From positions 62,001 to 126,000 of the forward strand of contig NZ_JAGGOJ010000002.1 in assembly GCF_018614575.1 (NCBI RefSeq): a stretch of DNA of 64,000 bases, in the 5' to 3' direction. Source of the DNA: Streptomyces sp. ISL-10. Lineage in GTDB: Bacteria > Actinomycetota > Actinomycetes > Streptomycetales > Streptomycetaceae. The stretch's first letter is position 1; every line of letters starts with the position of its first letter. Of this stretch, positions 46,320 through 55,667 are shown in pieces. A program made the position numbers and the translations under genes. The notes beneath the pieces are model-generated. The model was not told the DNA's origin and did no database searches. It worked only from the letters and a program-made list of their open reading frames with translations.

Positions 46320-47687
46320 ATGCCCATGGGTCACACGGCCACAGCTCAGGCCGGGTCCGGCGGCCTGACAGCGACCGAGCACCGCCTGGCCAACGGCCTG
46401 CGCGTCGTGCTCTCGGAGGACCACCTGACCCCGGTCGCCGCGGTCTGCCTCTGGTACGACGTCGGCTCCCGCCACGAGGTCAAGGGCCGTACAGGACTCG
46501 CCCACCTCTTCGAGCACCTCATGTTCCAGGGCTCGGCCCAGGTGAAGGGGAACGGCCACTTCGAGCTGGTGCAGGGGGCCGGCGGCTCGCTGAACGGGAC
46601 CACCAGTTTCGAGCGCACCAACTACTTCGAGACCATGCCCACTCATCAGCTGGAGCTGGCGCTCTGGCTGGAGGCCGACCGCATGGGCTCGCTGCTCGCC
46701 GCGCTCGACGACGAGTCGATGGAGAACCAGCGCGACGTCGTCAAGAACGAGCGCCGCCAGCGCTACGACAATGTGCCGTACGGCACGGCGTTCGAGAAGC
46801 TGACCGCCCTGGCCTACCCCGAGGGTCACCCCTACCACCACACGCCGATCGGCTCGATGGCCGACCTCGACGCGGCGACCCTCGAGGACGCCCGCGCCTT
46901 CTTCCGCACGTACTACGCGCCGAACAACGCGGTCCTGTCGGTCGTCGGCGACATCGACACGCAGCAGACGCTCGCGTGGATCGAGAAGTACTTCGGCTCC
47001 ATCCCCTCGCACGACGGCAAGCAGCCCCCGCGCGACGGCTCCCTGCCGGAAGTCATCGGCGAGCAGCTGCGCGAGGAGATCGTCGAGGAGGTGCCCGCCC
47101 GCGCCCTGATGGCCGCCTACCGCCTCCCGCACGACGGCACCCGCGAGTGCGACGCCGCAGACCTGGCGCTCACCGTCCTCGGCGGCGGCGAGTCCTCCCG
47201 CCTGCACAACCGCCTGGTCCGCCGCGACCAGACGGCCGTCGCCGCCGGGTTCGGGCTGCTGCGCCTGGCCGGTGCTCCCTCGCTCGGCTGGCTGGACGTC
47301 AAGACGTCCGGCGGTGTCGAGGTCCCGCAGATCGAGGCCGCGGTCGACGAGGAGCTCGCGCGGTTCGCCGCCGAGGGACCGACGCCCGAGGAGATGGAGC
47401 GCGCCCAGGCCCAGCTGGAGCGCGAATGGCTCGACCGGCTGGGCACCGTCGCCGGCCGCGCCGACGAACTGTGCCGTTACGCCGTCCTGTTCGGCGACCC
47501 GCAGCTGGCGCTGACCGCCGTGCAGCGCGTCCTCGGTGTCACCGCCGAGGAGGTGCGGGCGGTCGCCGAGGCACGGCTGCACCCCCGGAACCGGGCTGTA
47601 CTGGTCTACGAGCCCATCTCCGCCGACGACAGCGACGAGGCCGCGGCGGCCGACGACAGCGACGAGCACAAGGGGGCGGACCAGTGA
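46320..47687 (+). CDS. M16 zinc metallopeptidase, active subunit
   Basis: A 455-residue pitrilysin-family protease. The inverted zinc motif HxxEH is present (HLFEH at about residues 62-66, in GLAHLFEHLMFQGS), with a distal Glu in ENQRDVVKNERRQRYDN. Two M16 domains form the clam-shell. The ATG at 46320 has GAAGGGA at 46308-46314; another ATG is at 46326. The next gene starts four bases before this stop and codes for the non-catalytic partner, so the pair probably forms a heterodimer. The substrate is unknown; no signal peptide is seen. Confidence 0.95.
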   Translation: MPMGHTATAQAGSGGLTATEHRLANGLRVVLSEDHLTPVAAVCLWYDVGSRHEVKGRTGLAHLFEHLMFQGSAQVKGNGHFELVQGAGGSLNGTTSFERTNYFETMPTHQLELALWLEADRMGSLLAALDDESMENQRDVVKNERRQRYDNVPYGTAFEKLTALAYPEGHPYHHTPIGSMADLDAATLEDARAFFRTYYAPNNAVLSVVGDIDTQQTLAWIEKYFGSIPSHDGKQPPRDGSLPEVIGEQLREEIVEEVPARALMAAYRLPHDGTRECDAADLALTVLGGGESSRLHNRLVRRDQTAVAAGFGLLRLAGAPSLGWLDVKTSGGVEVPQIEAAVDEELARFAAEGPTPEEMERAQAQLEREWLDRLGTVAGRADELCRYAVLFGDPQLALTAVQRVLGVTAEEVRAVAEARLHPRNRAVLVYEPISADDSDEAAAADDSDEHKGADQ

Positions 47688-49072
47688 GCGACGCTGCCGT
47701 GACCATGGAGTTCCACCCGCAGCCCACCCCCGGCACCGCCCGGCCCTGGGCCTTCCCCGCCCCCCAGCGCGGCACGCTGGACAACGGACTGACGGTGCTG
47801 CGCTGCGACCGCCCGGGCCAGAAGGTCGTCGCCGTGGAGATCCTCCTCGGCGCCCCGCTGGAGGCCGAGCCCGAGGGGCTCGACGGCGTTGCCACGATCA
47901 CGGCGCGCGCCCTGTCGGAGGGCACGGACAAGCACAGCGCCGAGGAGTTCGCCGCCGAGCTGGAGCGCTGCGGTGCCACGCTCGACTCGCTCGCGGACCA
48001 CCCCGGTGTCCGCGTCTCCCTGGAGGTCCCCGCCTCCCGGCTGCCCAAGGGACTCGGCCTGCTCGCCGAGGCGCTGCGCGCCCCCGCCTTCGCGGCGGGC
48101 GAGGTCGACCGGCTGGTGCGCAACCGGCTCGACGAGATCCCGCACGAGATGGCCAATCCTGCCCGCCGTGCGGCCAAGCAGCTCTCCCAGGAGCTCTTCC
48201 CGTCGTCCCTCAGGGTGTCGCGCCCGCGCCAGGGGACCGAGGAGACGGTGGCCCGGATCGACTCCGCTGCCGTGCGGACCTTCTACGAGGCGCATGTACG
48301 GCCCGCCACGTCGACCGCCGTGATCGTCGGCGACCTCTCCGGGATCGACGTGGACGCCGTCCTCGCCGACACCCTCGGGGCCTGGACGGGTGACAAGGGC
48401 GACACCCGGCCCGTGCCTGCCGTCACTGCCGACGACACCGGCCGGGTGGTCATCGTCGACCGGCCGGGCGCCGTGCAGACGCAGCTGCTCATCGGCCGTA
48501 TCGGTCCCGACCGCCACGACAGCGTCTGGCCGGCCCAGGTGCTCGGCACGTACTGCCTGGGCGGCACGCTGACCTCCCGGCTCGACCGCGTCCTGCGCGA
48601 GGAGAAGGGCTACACCTACGGCGTACGGGCCTTCGGCCAGGTGCTGCTCTCCGCTCCGGACGGCTCGGGAGCCTCGATGCTGGCCATCAGCGGCTCCGTG
48701 GACACCCCCAACACCGGCCCCGCGCTGGACGACCTGTGGAAGGTGCTGCGCACGCTGGCGGCGGAGGGGCTCACCGACGCCGAGCGCGACGTGGCCGTGC
48801 AGAACCTGGTCGGCGTGGCCCCGCTGAAGTACGAGACCGCGGCGTCGGTCGCGGCCACGCTCGCCGATCAGGTCGAGCAGCACCTCCCGGACGACTACCA
48901 GGCGCAGTTGTATGCCCGCCTGGCCGCGACGGGGACGGTGGAGGCGACGGCGGCGGCGGTCTCCGCGTTCCCTGTGGACCGTCTGGTCACCGTGCTGGTC
49001 GGCGACGCGGCCCAGATCGAGGAGCCCGTCAGGGCGCTCGATATCGGTGAAGTGACCGTCGTCACGGGCTGA
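47684..49072 (+). CDS. M16 peptidase-like protein, inactive partner
   Basis: A 462-residue M16 fold lacking HxxEH: at the matching place the protein reads DGVATITARALSEGTDKH. It does keep the C-terminal YTYGVRAFG Arg/Tyr motif that supplies catalytic residues in trans in heterodimeric M16 enzymes. The GTG at 47684 overlaps the previous stop (GTGA), so translation is coupled. With the active subunit it should make an MPP-like heterodimer. Confidence 0.93.
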   Translation: MSDAAVTMEFHPQPTPGTARPWAFPAPQRGTLDNGLTVLRCDRPGQKVVAVEILLGAPLEAEPEGLDGVATITARALSEGTDKHSAEEFAAELERCGATLDSLADHPGVRVSLEVPASRLPKGLGLLAEALRAPAFAAGEVDRLVRNRLDEIPHEMANPARRAAKQLSQELFPSSLRVSRPRQGTEETVARIDSAAVRTFYEAHVRPATSTAVIVGDLSGIDVDAVLADTLGAWTGDKGDTRPVPAVTADDTGRVVIVDRPGAVQTQLLIGRIGPDRHDSVWPAQVLGTYCLGGTLTSRLDRVLREEKGYTYGVRAFGQVLLSAPDGSGASMLAISGSVDTPNTGPALDDLWKVLRTLAAEGLTDAERDVAVQNLVGVAPLKYETAASVAATLADQVEQHLPDDYQAQLYARLAATGTVEATAAAVSAFPVDRLVTVLVGDAAQIEEPVRALDIGEVTVVTG

Positions 49073-49125
49073 TCAAAGGCCACCTGTCGGGCGGACAGGT
49101 ACAGAACGAGTGCTGTGCACTCAAG

Positions 49126-49161
49126 CGGAACCCCGGCTTTGAGTCCTTTGCCGGGGTTCCG
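49126..49161 (+). terminator. Terminator of the M16 operon
   Basis: CGGAACCCCGGC pairs with GCCGGGGTTCCG around a 12-base loop, 53 bases after the stop. Confidence 0.8.
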
Positions 49162-49330
49162 GGCTTTGCCCGTTTTGATGGGGAGGCTGCCTGTCTGCCC
49201 TGTGGCATGCGCTACAAAACAGGCTGTCCGTTTGGTTATCGGCAGATGACCTGCCTAGCGTCGGTCCGGCTGTTCGCCTGGATCACGCCGCACCCGCGGC
49301 ATCGGACAGTCATCGCCGAGTCCCCTTCAG

Positions 49331-49484
49331 GCGCGAGCCCGGGGAGCCGGGGACCCACCCTCTTTGCCCGCCATCGGGCACAAGAGGTCCATTCCCTGGG
49401 GTGAATCGGACGCCTTCGCCCGCGCGGAGGGGCCCGTAGGAGACCTTCCTGCTCCGAACCCGTCAGCTAACCCGGTAGGCGAGA
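49331..49484 (+). ncRNA. c-di-AMP riboswitch (ydaO-yuaA class)
   Basis: Conserved elements of this class occur in order: GAGCCGGGGACCCACC (49344-49359), CTGGGGTGAATCGG (49396-49409), GTAGGAGACC (49436-49445), CTCCGAACCCG (49452-49462), TCAGCTAACCCGGTAGGC (49463-49480). It sits immediately before the M23 peptidase gene, the usual target in Streptomyces, where c-di-AMP turns expression off. The 5' limit of P1 is approximate. Confidence 0.93.
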
Positions 49485-49508
49485 AGGAAGGAAAGGACCA
49501 GCCTTTTC

Positions 49509-50273
49509 ATGGCGTTCACCCGTGCCACCGGGAAGCACCGTGCCCCGAGCCGCCTCACGCGCAGGAGTGCGAGCTTCGCCGGAGTCGCGACTCTGGCCAC
49601 CACCGGCGTCATCGGAAGCCTCGCCTCCCCAGCACTCGCCGCCGAAGCCGAGCCCTCGGTCGAGGACACCGGCCTGACCCAGATCGTCTCCATGGGGTCC
49701 ATCGCCGACGAGATCGCCGACCAGGCCGCCGCCCAGAAGCAGGAGGCCGCCGCCAAGGCCCGGGCGAAGGCGAAGGCCGAGGCGAAGCGCAAGGCCGAGG
49801 CACGGGCCAAGGAGGCCCGCGAGGCCAAGGAGCGCGCCGCCCGCGAGGCCGAGCGCCGGCGCCTGAACTCCTTCCGGCTCCCCGTCGCGGGCTCGTACGT
49901 GACCACCGGCTACCAGGCCGGCGGGTCCCTTTGGTCCTCCGGCAGCCACTCCGGCGTCGACTTCCGTGCCGCGTCCGGCAGTTCGGTCGTGGCCGTCGGT
50001 GCCGGCACCGTCGTCGAGGCGGGCTGGGCCGGCGCGTACGGCAACAACATCGTGCTCCGCATGAACGACGGCACCTACACCCAGTACGGCCACCTGTCGT
50101 CGATCAACGTCTCGGTCGGCCAGCAGGTCATGCCCGGGCAGCAGATCGGCCTCTCCGGCTCGACCGGCAACTCGACCGGCCCGCACCTCCACTTCGAGGC
50201 CCGGACCACGGCGGAGTACGGCTCCGACATGAACCCGGTCGCGTATCTGCGCGCACGCGGCGTCAGCGTCTGA
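49509..50273 (+). CDS. Secreted M23 family metallopeptidase (cell-wall hydrolase)
   Basis: A 254-residue exported endopeptidase. A signal peptide with a long Arg-rich start ends near AAEAEP (about residue 45); then a Lys/Ala/Glu-rich coiled coil (about 70-120, AKARAKAKAEAKRKAEARAK); then the LytM domain with zinc ligands in HSGVDF and HLHFE and a YGNNIVL strand. It cleaves peptidoglycan cross-bridges. It lies under the c-di-AMP riboswitch, which ties wall remodelling to osmotic and developmental signals. GAAAGGACC precedes the ATG. Confidence 0.96.
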   Translation: MAFTRATGKHRAPSRLTRRSASFAGVATLATTGVIGSLASPALAAEAEPSVEDTGLTQIVSMGSIADEIADQAAAQKQEAAAKARAKAKAEAKRKAEARAKEAREAKERAAREAERRRLNSFRLPVAGSYVTTGYQAGGSLWSSGSHSGVDFRAASGSSVVAVGAGTVVEAGWAGAYGNNIVLRMNDGTYTQYGHLSSINVSVGQQVMPGQQIGLSGSTGNSTGPHLHFEARTTAEYGSDMNPVAYLRARGVSV

Positions 50274-50287
50274 ACCGACGGATCTTG

Positions 50288-50320
50288 GGAAGACCCCCGG
50301 CGTGCCGCCGGGGGTCTTCC
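50288..50320 (+). terminator. Terminator of the M23 gene
   Basis: GGAAGACCCCCGGC pairs with GCCGGGGGTCTTCC around a five-base loop, 14 bases after the stop. Confidence 0.85.
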
Positions 50321-50571
50321 GCGTCCGCGGCACCGCTCGCGTGTCCTGTGTCCCGTGTCCCGTGCCCGGGCCGGTCCCGCCGTCCCCTGCCCGATCTCGT
50401 GTCCGATCCCGTGTCCGGGGCGGGCAGCCGACCGATCGCATTCCGCCGTTTCCGGCCAAAAGATATCCATGGAATGCGGTCGGCCATCGGAAAATCCCGC
50501 GGACTGGAATAGAGTCACTGGACACGAGTCAGTCGGCTGCGTTTCGCGCGTATCAAGGCGGAGGTTCGGAC

Positions 50572-51249
50572 ATGCGCATTCCCGCGCACTCTGTATGCAC
50601 GGCGATCCGCGACGACATCGTCTCCGGTGTATTCGAGCGCGGCAGCCGGCTCACCGAGGAGAACCTCGCACGCCGCTACGGGGTCTCCCGCGTCCCGGTG
50701 CGCGAGGCGCTGCGCACTCTGGAGTCCGAGGGCTTCGTCGTCACCCGGCGCCACGCCGGCGCCCATGTCGCCGAGCCCACCGAGCAGGAGGCGGCCGACC
50801 TACTGGAGATCCGCATGCTGCTGGAGCCGCTCGGCGCCGCGCGCGCCGCCCAGCGGCGGACCGAGGCGCATCTGAAGGTGCTGCGCGGCCTGGTGAGGCT
50901 GGGTCAGGAACGCGCCCGCCGCGGCCAGGGCGAGGACCTGCGGTCCCTGGGCGCCTGGTTCCACGAGACACTCGCGCAGGCTTGCGGCAGCCCCGGGCTG
51001 ACCGCCCTGCTGACCCAGCTGCGGCACAAGATCGCCTGGATGTACGCCGTCGACCAGCCGGCCATGCCCGTCGAGTCCTGGGCCGAGCACGGCGCGATCG
51101 TGGACGCCGTGGCGCGCGGCGATGTGGAACGTGCGCGGTCGCTCACGGCCCTGCACGTGGAAAGGGCGTCGGCCGCACACCGGCTGCGGCGCCCGGAGCG
51201 GGTGAGGACTTCGCAACATCCCGTAAACATCGCGAGCGTCCGCAATTAA
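50572..51249 (+). CDS. GntR/FadR-type transcriptional regulator
   Basis: A 225-residue regulator: winged helix at 5-75 (AIRDDIVSGVFERGSRLTEE, YGVSRVPVREALRTLESEGF) and an FCD domain with the metal-binding set (LLEPLGAARAAQRR, WFHETLAQACGS, WAEHGAIVDAVARGD). The ATG at 50572 follows GGCGGAGG at 50558-50565. It converges on ptsH. FCD regulators sense small carboxylates; the ligand and targets are unknown. Upstream (50321-50420) is a GC-rich stretch with degenerate repeats of CCCGTGTCC. Confidence 0.92.
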   Translation: MRIPAHSVCTAIRDDIVSGVFERGSRLTEENLARRYGVSRVPVREALRTLESEGFVVTRRHAGAHVAEPTEQEAADLLEIRMLLEPLGAARAAQRRTEAHLKVLRGLVRLGQERARRGQGEDLRSLGAWFHETLAQACGSPGLTALLTQLRHKIAWMYAVDQPAMPVESWAEHGAIVDAVARGDVERARSLTALHVERASAAHRLRRPERVRTSQHPVNIASVRN

Positions 51250-51340
51250 CAATCGAGCCGTATACAAGAAGGGGCCTATTCGGTCCCGCTGATTTTCGGT
51301 TGCTCGAATTCATTTCCCGGTGGACGTACGGGAACGCAAA

Positions 51341-51374
51341 AGCCGCGGAGTTCCTTTTCCGGAACGCCGCGGCT
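51341..51374. terminator. Bidirectional terminator between the GntR gene and ptsH
   Basis: AGCCGCGG.GTTCC pairs with GGAAC.CCGCGGCT (one mismatch) around TTTTCC, with an A-run upstream and pyrimidines downstream. Confidence 0.7.
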
Positions 51375-51431
51375 CTGCCATGGTCGTCGGGTGAGCCGGC
51401 CGGACGGGACCGGATCACCGGAACGCGGGGT

Positions 51432-51713
51432 TCAGACGGTCTCGGGGAGTTCGTCCAGACCCTCGGCCACGAGCTTGGCCAGGCGGTCCAGCGCGGCGTC
51501 GGCGCCGTCCGCGTCGGAAGCGAGCACGACCTCCTCGCCGCCCTGTGCCCCGAGGCCGAGGACGGCCAGCATGGAGGCGGCGTTGACCGGGTTGCCGTCG
51601 GCCTTGGCGATCGTCACCGGAACGCCGGCTGCCGTCGCGGCACGAACGAAGATGGACGCGGGGCGGGCGTGCAGGCCCTCGGCCCAGCCGACATTGACGC
51701 GACGCTCAGCCAT
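51432..51713 (-). CDS. ptsH: Phosphocarrier protein HPr
   Basis: A 93-residue PTS phosphocarrier. His15 is in the GLHARPAS active site and the regulatory Ser is in NAASMLAVLGL. HPr takes phosphate from Enzyme I and passes it to sugar-specific EIIs. Streptomyces lack a typical HPr kinase, so the Ser may be unused. The ATG at 51713 is chosen because the conserved HPr start (AERRVNVGWAEGLHARP) begins there. It is divergent from patA. Confidence 0.97.
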   Translation of the reverse strand: MAERRVNVGWAEGLHARPASIFVRAATAAGVPVTIAKADGNPVNAASMLAVLGLGAQGGEEVVLASDADGADAALDRLAKLVAEGLDELPETV

Positions 51714-51877
51714 GGTGTTGCCCTTCAAGTCTCAACGAGTTGTCTAGACCAGTCTCTCATGCGTTCCGGTGTGCTTCCCATGGCGTCCGGATCGTGGTCA
51801 CGGCCGCTGCGAAGCCCTCTCAGCCTGCCCGTCCACAACCACCCACGCGACCGGTGGCCGCGCCGTACGCTTGCCCC

Positions 51878-54800
51878 ATGCAGACCTCGGAGCACGCTTA
51901 CCCGGATCACTGGGAAGCAGACGTGGTGCTGCGCGACGGCGGCACCGCGCGCATCAGGCCCATCACCACCGAGGACGCCGACCGGCTCGTCAGCTTCTAC
52001 GAACAGGTCTCCGACGAGTCGAAGTACTACCGCTTCTTCGCCCCCTACCCCCGGCTGTCCGACAAGGACGTGCATCGGTTCACCCACCACGACTACGTGG
52101 ACCGGGTGGGGCTCGCGATGACGGTCGGCGGCGAGTTCATAGCGACCGTCCGCTACGACCGGATCAACGCGCAGGGCCGCCCCGCCAGTGCGCCCGCCGA
52201 CGAGGCCGAGGTCGCCTTCCTCGTCCAGGACGCCCACCAGGGGCGCGGCGTCGCGTCCGCCCTGCTGGAGCACATCGCCGCCGTCGCGCGCGAACGTGGC
52301 ATCCGGCGGTTCGCGGCGGAGGTCCTGCCCGCGAACAACAAGATGATCAAGGTGTTCCGGGATGCCGGATACACGCAGAAGCGCAGCTTCGAGGACGGCT
52401 CGGTCCATCTCACCCTCGACCTCGAACCGACGGAGGAGTCCCTCGCCGTGCAGCGCGGCCGCGAGCAGCGGGCCGAGGCCCGCTCCGTGCAGCGCCTTCT
52501 CGCGCCCGGCTCGATCGCGGTGATCGGTGCGGGCCGTCGGCCGGGCGGCGTCGGCCGCACCGCCCTGCGCAATGTTCTGGGCGCGGGCTTCACGGGCCGT
52601 GTGTACGCGGTGAACCGCGCCTTTCCCGAGGGGCGCACCGAGCTGGAGGGCGTGCCGGCCGTGCGCTCGGTCGGCGACATCGGCGAGCCCGTCGACCTGG
52701 CGATCGTCGCCGTGCCCGCCGAGCGGGTGACCGAGGTGCTCGCCGACTGCGGCGAGCACGGCGTCCAGGGCCTGGTGGTGCTGAGCGCCGGATACGCGGA
52801 GAGCGGCGCGGCAGGCCGCGAGCGCCAGCGCGAACTGGTGCGGCAGGCACGCTCGTACGGCATGCGGATCATCGGCCCGAACGCCTTCGGCATCATCAAC
52901 ACGGCGGACACCGTCCGGCTCAACGCCTCTCTCGCCCCCGAGTCCCCGGCGACCGGGCGGATCGGTCTGTTCACCCAGTCCGGGGCGATCGGCATCGCGC
53001 TGCTCTCGGGACTGCACCGGCGTGGCGCGGGGCTGTCCTCCTTCATCTCTTCCGGCAACCGCGCGGACGTGTCGGGCAACGACTTCCTCCAGTACTGGCA
53101 CGAGGACCCGGGCACGGACGTCGTCCTGCTCTATCTCGAGTCCATCGGCAACCCCCGCAAGTTCACCCGGCTCGCCCGGCGCACGGCGCCCGTCAAGCCG
53201 GTCGTCGTCGTCAAGGGCGCGCGCCACAGCGGCAGCGCGCCGCCGGGGCACGCGGTGCCGGTGACGCGGATGCCGGACGCGACGGTCGGCGCGCTGATGC
53301 GTCAGGCGGGCGTGATCCGGGTGGACACCGTGACGGAGCTGATCGACGCGGGGCTGCTGCTCGCCGGGCAGCCGCTGCCGGCCGGGCCGAGGGTCGCGAT
53401 CCTCGGCAACTCCGAGTCCCTCGGGCTTCTCGCGTACGACGCGTGCCTCGCGGAAGGGCTACGGCCGCTGCCGCCGCTCGACCTCACGACAGGGGCGACG
53501 CCGGCGGACTTCCGGACAGCGCTCGCCCGGGCGTTGGACGACGACGCGTGCGACGCGGTGGTCGTCACGGCGATCCCGTGGGTCGGCGAGAACGGCGTCA
53601 CGGAATCGGGCGACGGCGAGGTGCTGGCCACGGCCCTCCGCGACGCGGCGGCGACGAGCGCGGCGAAGCCGGTGGCCGTGGTGCACGTCGAGATGGGTGC
53701 GCTGGCGGACGCGCTCTCGGCGGCATCGAGCACGTCCCCACGCGCCCGTGCGGGCACGACGCCCGGCCGCCCGTCCGAAGCGGCCGAGTCGTCCGAGGCC
53801 GCTGAGACCGCCGACGGCGGGCCGCAGTCGACGGACCGTCGGGTCGGGCGGGGCGAGCCGGAGGCGGCCGGCAGTCGGGGCGGGTCCGCGCCGACGAACG
53901 GGCGGGGCGGGCCTGAAGCGGTCGGCAGCGCTGCGGTCCCGGCGTCGGACGGGCGGCGGCAGGTTTCGACTCCGGTGGACGCGGACGTGTCGTCGCCGGG
54001 GGCGGGTGCCCCTTCGGGTGATGGCCGGGGCAGGGGCGTGACGGATCGGCATGGCGCTGCCGTGGATGCGGATGTGTCGTCGCCGGGTGCGGATGCCCCT
54101 TCGGGTGATGGCCGGGGCAGGGGCGTGACGGATCGGCATGGCGCTGCCGTGGATGCGGATGTGTCGTCGCCCGGGGCGGATGCCCCTTCGACAGAGGCTC
54201 GTGGCACGGGCGTGGCCGATCGGCATGGCGCTGCAGTGAACACGGGCGTGTCGTCCGAGAAGGCGGCGGAGCAGCACGGTGCTGCCATAGACGCGGACGC
54301 GTCGTCGCCGGGGCCGTATGCCCCTTCGGGCGAGGGCCGGGGCACGGGCGTGGCGGACCAGCACGGTGCTGCCGTGGACGCGGACGTGTCGTCCGGGAAG
54401 GCGGCGGACCAGCACGGTGCTGCCGTGGACGCGGACGTGTCGTCCGGGAAGGCGGCGGACCAGCATGGCGCTGCCGTGGACGCGGACGTGTCGTCCGGGG
54501 ATGCCCGCCGCACGTCCCGGTCCGCGGTGGCCAGGTCGTGGTTCGGTCTGCGGGGACGTGTCTCGGGCAGGCCGGCCGGCTCACAGGGGCACGGCGCCTC
54601 CGAGGCCCCCGCCGACGAAGGGCGGCGATCGGCCCCCGCCGGCGCCGACGTGCCTGCCCGGCCCGGCGCCCGTCCGGCGCACGCCGACGCCGCGCCCTCC
54701 CGTGCCCCGCAGGCGCGCGCCGTTGCGGATGCCGACCGTCCTGCCGCAGGCGACGACACGCGGCGCATCCCCGCGTATCCCGCCGCGGAGCGGGCCGTCC

Positions 54801-55630
54801 GGGCGCTGGCCGAGGCCGTCAGGTATGCGCAGTGGCGGCGGCAGGCCGCCGAGCCCGGGAGGGTGCCCGAGTACGACGACATCGACGAGGCAGGGGCCGC
54901 CGCCCAGATCGAGCGGCTGCTCGGCGGGGACAGCGACAGCCGGGGCTTCACCCTCGGCCAGGTCGACGCCCACGAGCTGCTCGCCCGCTACGGCATCCGT
55001 GTACGGTCCGCCCTGCCCGCCTCGGACGCCGATTCCGCCGCCGAGGCCGCCCGGCGCCTCGGCTATCCCGTTGCTCTCAAGACAACCGCCCCGCACCTGC
55101 GCCACCGCGCCGACCTCGGCGGCGTACGTCTCGATCTGGCGGACGAGACGCAACTGCGCCAGGCGTACACGGAGTTGATCGGCTCACTCGGCAAGCCCGC
55201 CGAGCTGCAGCCCGTCGTGCAGGCGATGGTCCCGCGCGGAGTCGACACCGTCGTGCGCGCCGCCATCGACCCCGGCGCCGGCGCTGTGCTCTCCTTCGGG
55301 CTGGCGGGCCCGCCCTCCGAGCTGCTGGGCGACACCGCCCACCGCCTCGTCCCCGCCACCGACCGCGACGCGGCCGAGCTGGTCCGCAGCATCCGCACCG
55401 CCCCGCTCCTGTTCGGCTGGCGCGGCTCCGCGCCCGTCGACACCGCCGCGCTGGAAGAGCTCCTTCTCCGGGTCTCACGGCTGGTCGACGATCACCCCGA
55501 GGTGGTGTCGATCAGTCTCGAACCGGTCGTCGTCGCACCCCAGGGCCTCGCTGTTCTCGATGCCTCCGTCCGTCTCGCACCACCGCCCCCTCGCACCGAC
55601 CTGGGCCCCCGCAGGCTCCCCAGCTACTGA
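51878..55630 (+). CDS. PatA-like bifunctional GNAT acetyltransferase / NDP-forming acyl-CoA synthetase
   Basis: A 1250-residue protein. Residues 1-165 are a GNAT domain (HQGRGVASALLEHIA, acetyl-CoA loop), about 195-610 are the CoA-binding and ligase-like parts of ADP-forming acetyl-CoA synthetase (VIGAGRRPGGVGRTALRN, FTQSGAIGIALL, SSGNRADVSGNDFLQYW), and about 1000-1245 an ATP-grasp subdomain. GNAT first and synthetase second is the order described for S. lividans PatA, a protein lysine acetyltransferase acting on acyl-CoA synthetases; whether the synthetase half is catalytic is unclear. Between them lies an exceptional ~350-residue Ala/Gly/Asp linker with tandem repeats. TACGCT ends six bases before the ATG at 51878, so the transcript is probably leaderless. 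Confidence 0.9.
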   Translation: MQTSEHAYPDHWEADVVLRDGGTARIRPITTEDADRLVSFYEQVSDESKYYRFFAPYPRLSDKDVHRFTHHDYVDRVGLAMTVGGEFIATVRYDRINAQGRPASAPADEAEVAFLVQDAHQGRGVASALLEHIAAVARERGIRRFAAEVLPANNKMIKVFRDAGYTQKRSFEDGSVHLTLDLEPTEESLAVQRGREQRAEARSVQRLLAPGSIAVIGAGRRPGGVGRTALRNVLGAGFTGRVYAVNRAFPEGRTELEGVPAVRSVGDIGEPVDLAIVAVPAERVTEVLADCGEHGVQGLVVLSAGYAESGAAGRERQRELVRQARSYGMRIIGPNAFGIINTADTVRLNASLAPESPATGRIGLFTQSGAIGIALLSGLHRRGAGLSSFISSGNRADVSGNDFLQYWHEDPGTDVVLLYLESIGNPRKFTRLARRTAPVKPVVVVKGARHSGSAPPGHAVPVTRMPDATVGALMRQAGVIRVDTVTELIDAGLLLAGQPLPAGPRVAILGNSESLGLLAYDACLAEGLRPLPPLDLTTGATPADFRTALARALDDDACDAVVVTAIPWVGENGVTESGDGEVLATALRDAAATSAAKPVAVVHVEMGALADALSAASSTSPRARAGTTPGRPSEAAESSEAAETADGGPQSTDRRVGRGEPEAAGSRGGSAPTNGRGGPEAVGSAAVPASDGRRQVSTPVDADVSSPGAGAPSGDGRGRGVTDRHGAAVDADVSSPGADAPSGDGRGRGVTDRHGAAVDADVSSPGADAPSTEARGTGVADRHGAAVNTGVSSEKAAEQHGAAIDADASSPGPYAPSGEGRGTGVADQHGAAVDADVSSGKAADQHGAAVDADVSSGKAADQHGAAVDADVSSGDARRTSRSAVARSWFGLRGRVSGRPAGSQGHGASEAPADEGRRSAPAGADVPARPGARPAHADAAPSRAPQARAVADADRPAAGDDTRRIPAYPAAERAVRALAEAVRYAQWRRQAAEPGRVPEYDDIDEAGAAAQIERLLGGDSDSRGFTLGQVDAHELLARYGIRVRSALPASDADSAAEAARRLGYPVALKTTAPHLRHRADLGGVRLDLADETQLRQAYTELIGSLGKPAELQPVVQAMVPRGVDTVVRAAIDPGAGAVLSFGLAGPPSELLGDTAHRLVPATDRDAAELVRSIRTAPLLFGWRGSAPVDTAALEELLLRVSRLVDDHPEVVSISLEPVVVAPQGLAVLDASVRLAPPPPRTDLGPRRLPSY
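53975..54510 (+). repeat. Nested 87/51-bp tandem repeats in the patA-like linker
   Basis: GTGGACGCGGACGTGTCGTC (or close variants) starts at 53975, 54062, 54149, 54236, 54287, 54374, 54425 and 54476: spacings 87, 87, 87, 51, 87, 51, 51. Both are multiples of three, encoding 29- and 17-residue units with a shared HGAAVDADVSS core. Confidence 0.95.
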
Positions 55631-55667
55631 GCGCTCGGGCCCCTCAGGGCCCCGTAGGATGGACCGC

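Noticed and set aside
46095..47669. Upstream extension of the parC frame across the M16 peptidase gene
   Set aside because: Antisense to HxxEH peptidase; ParC starts at 46094 with MARRSTK.
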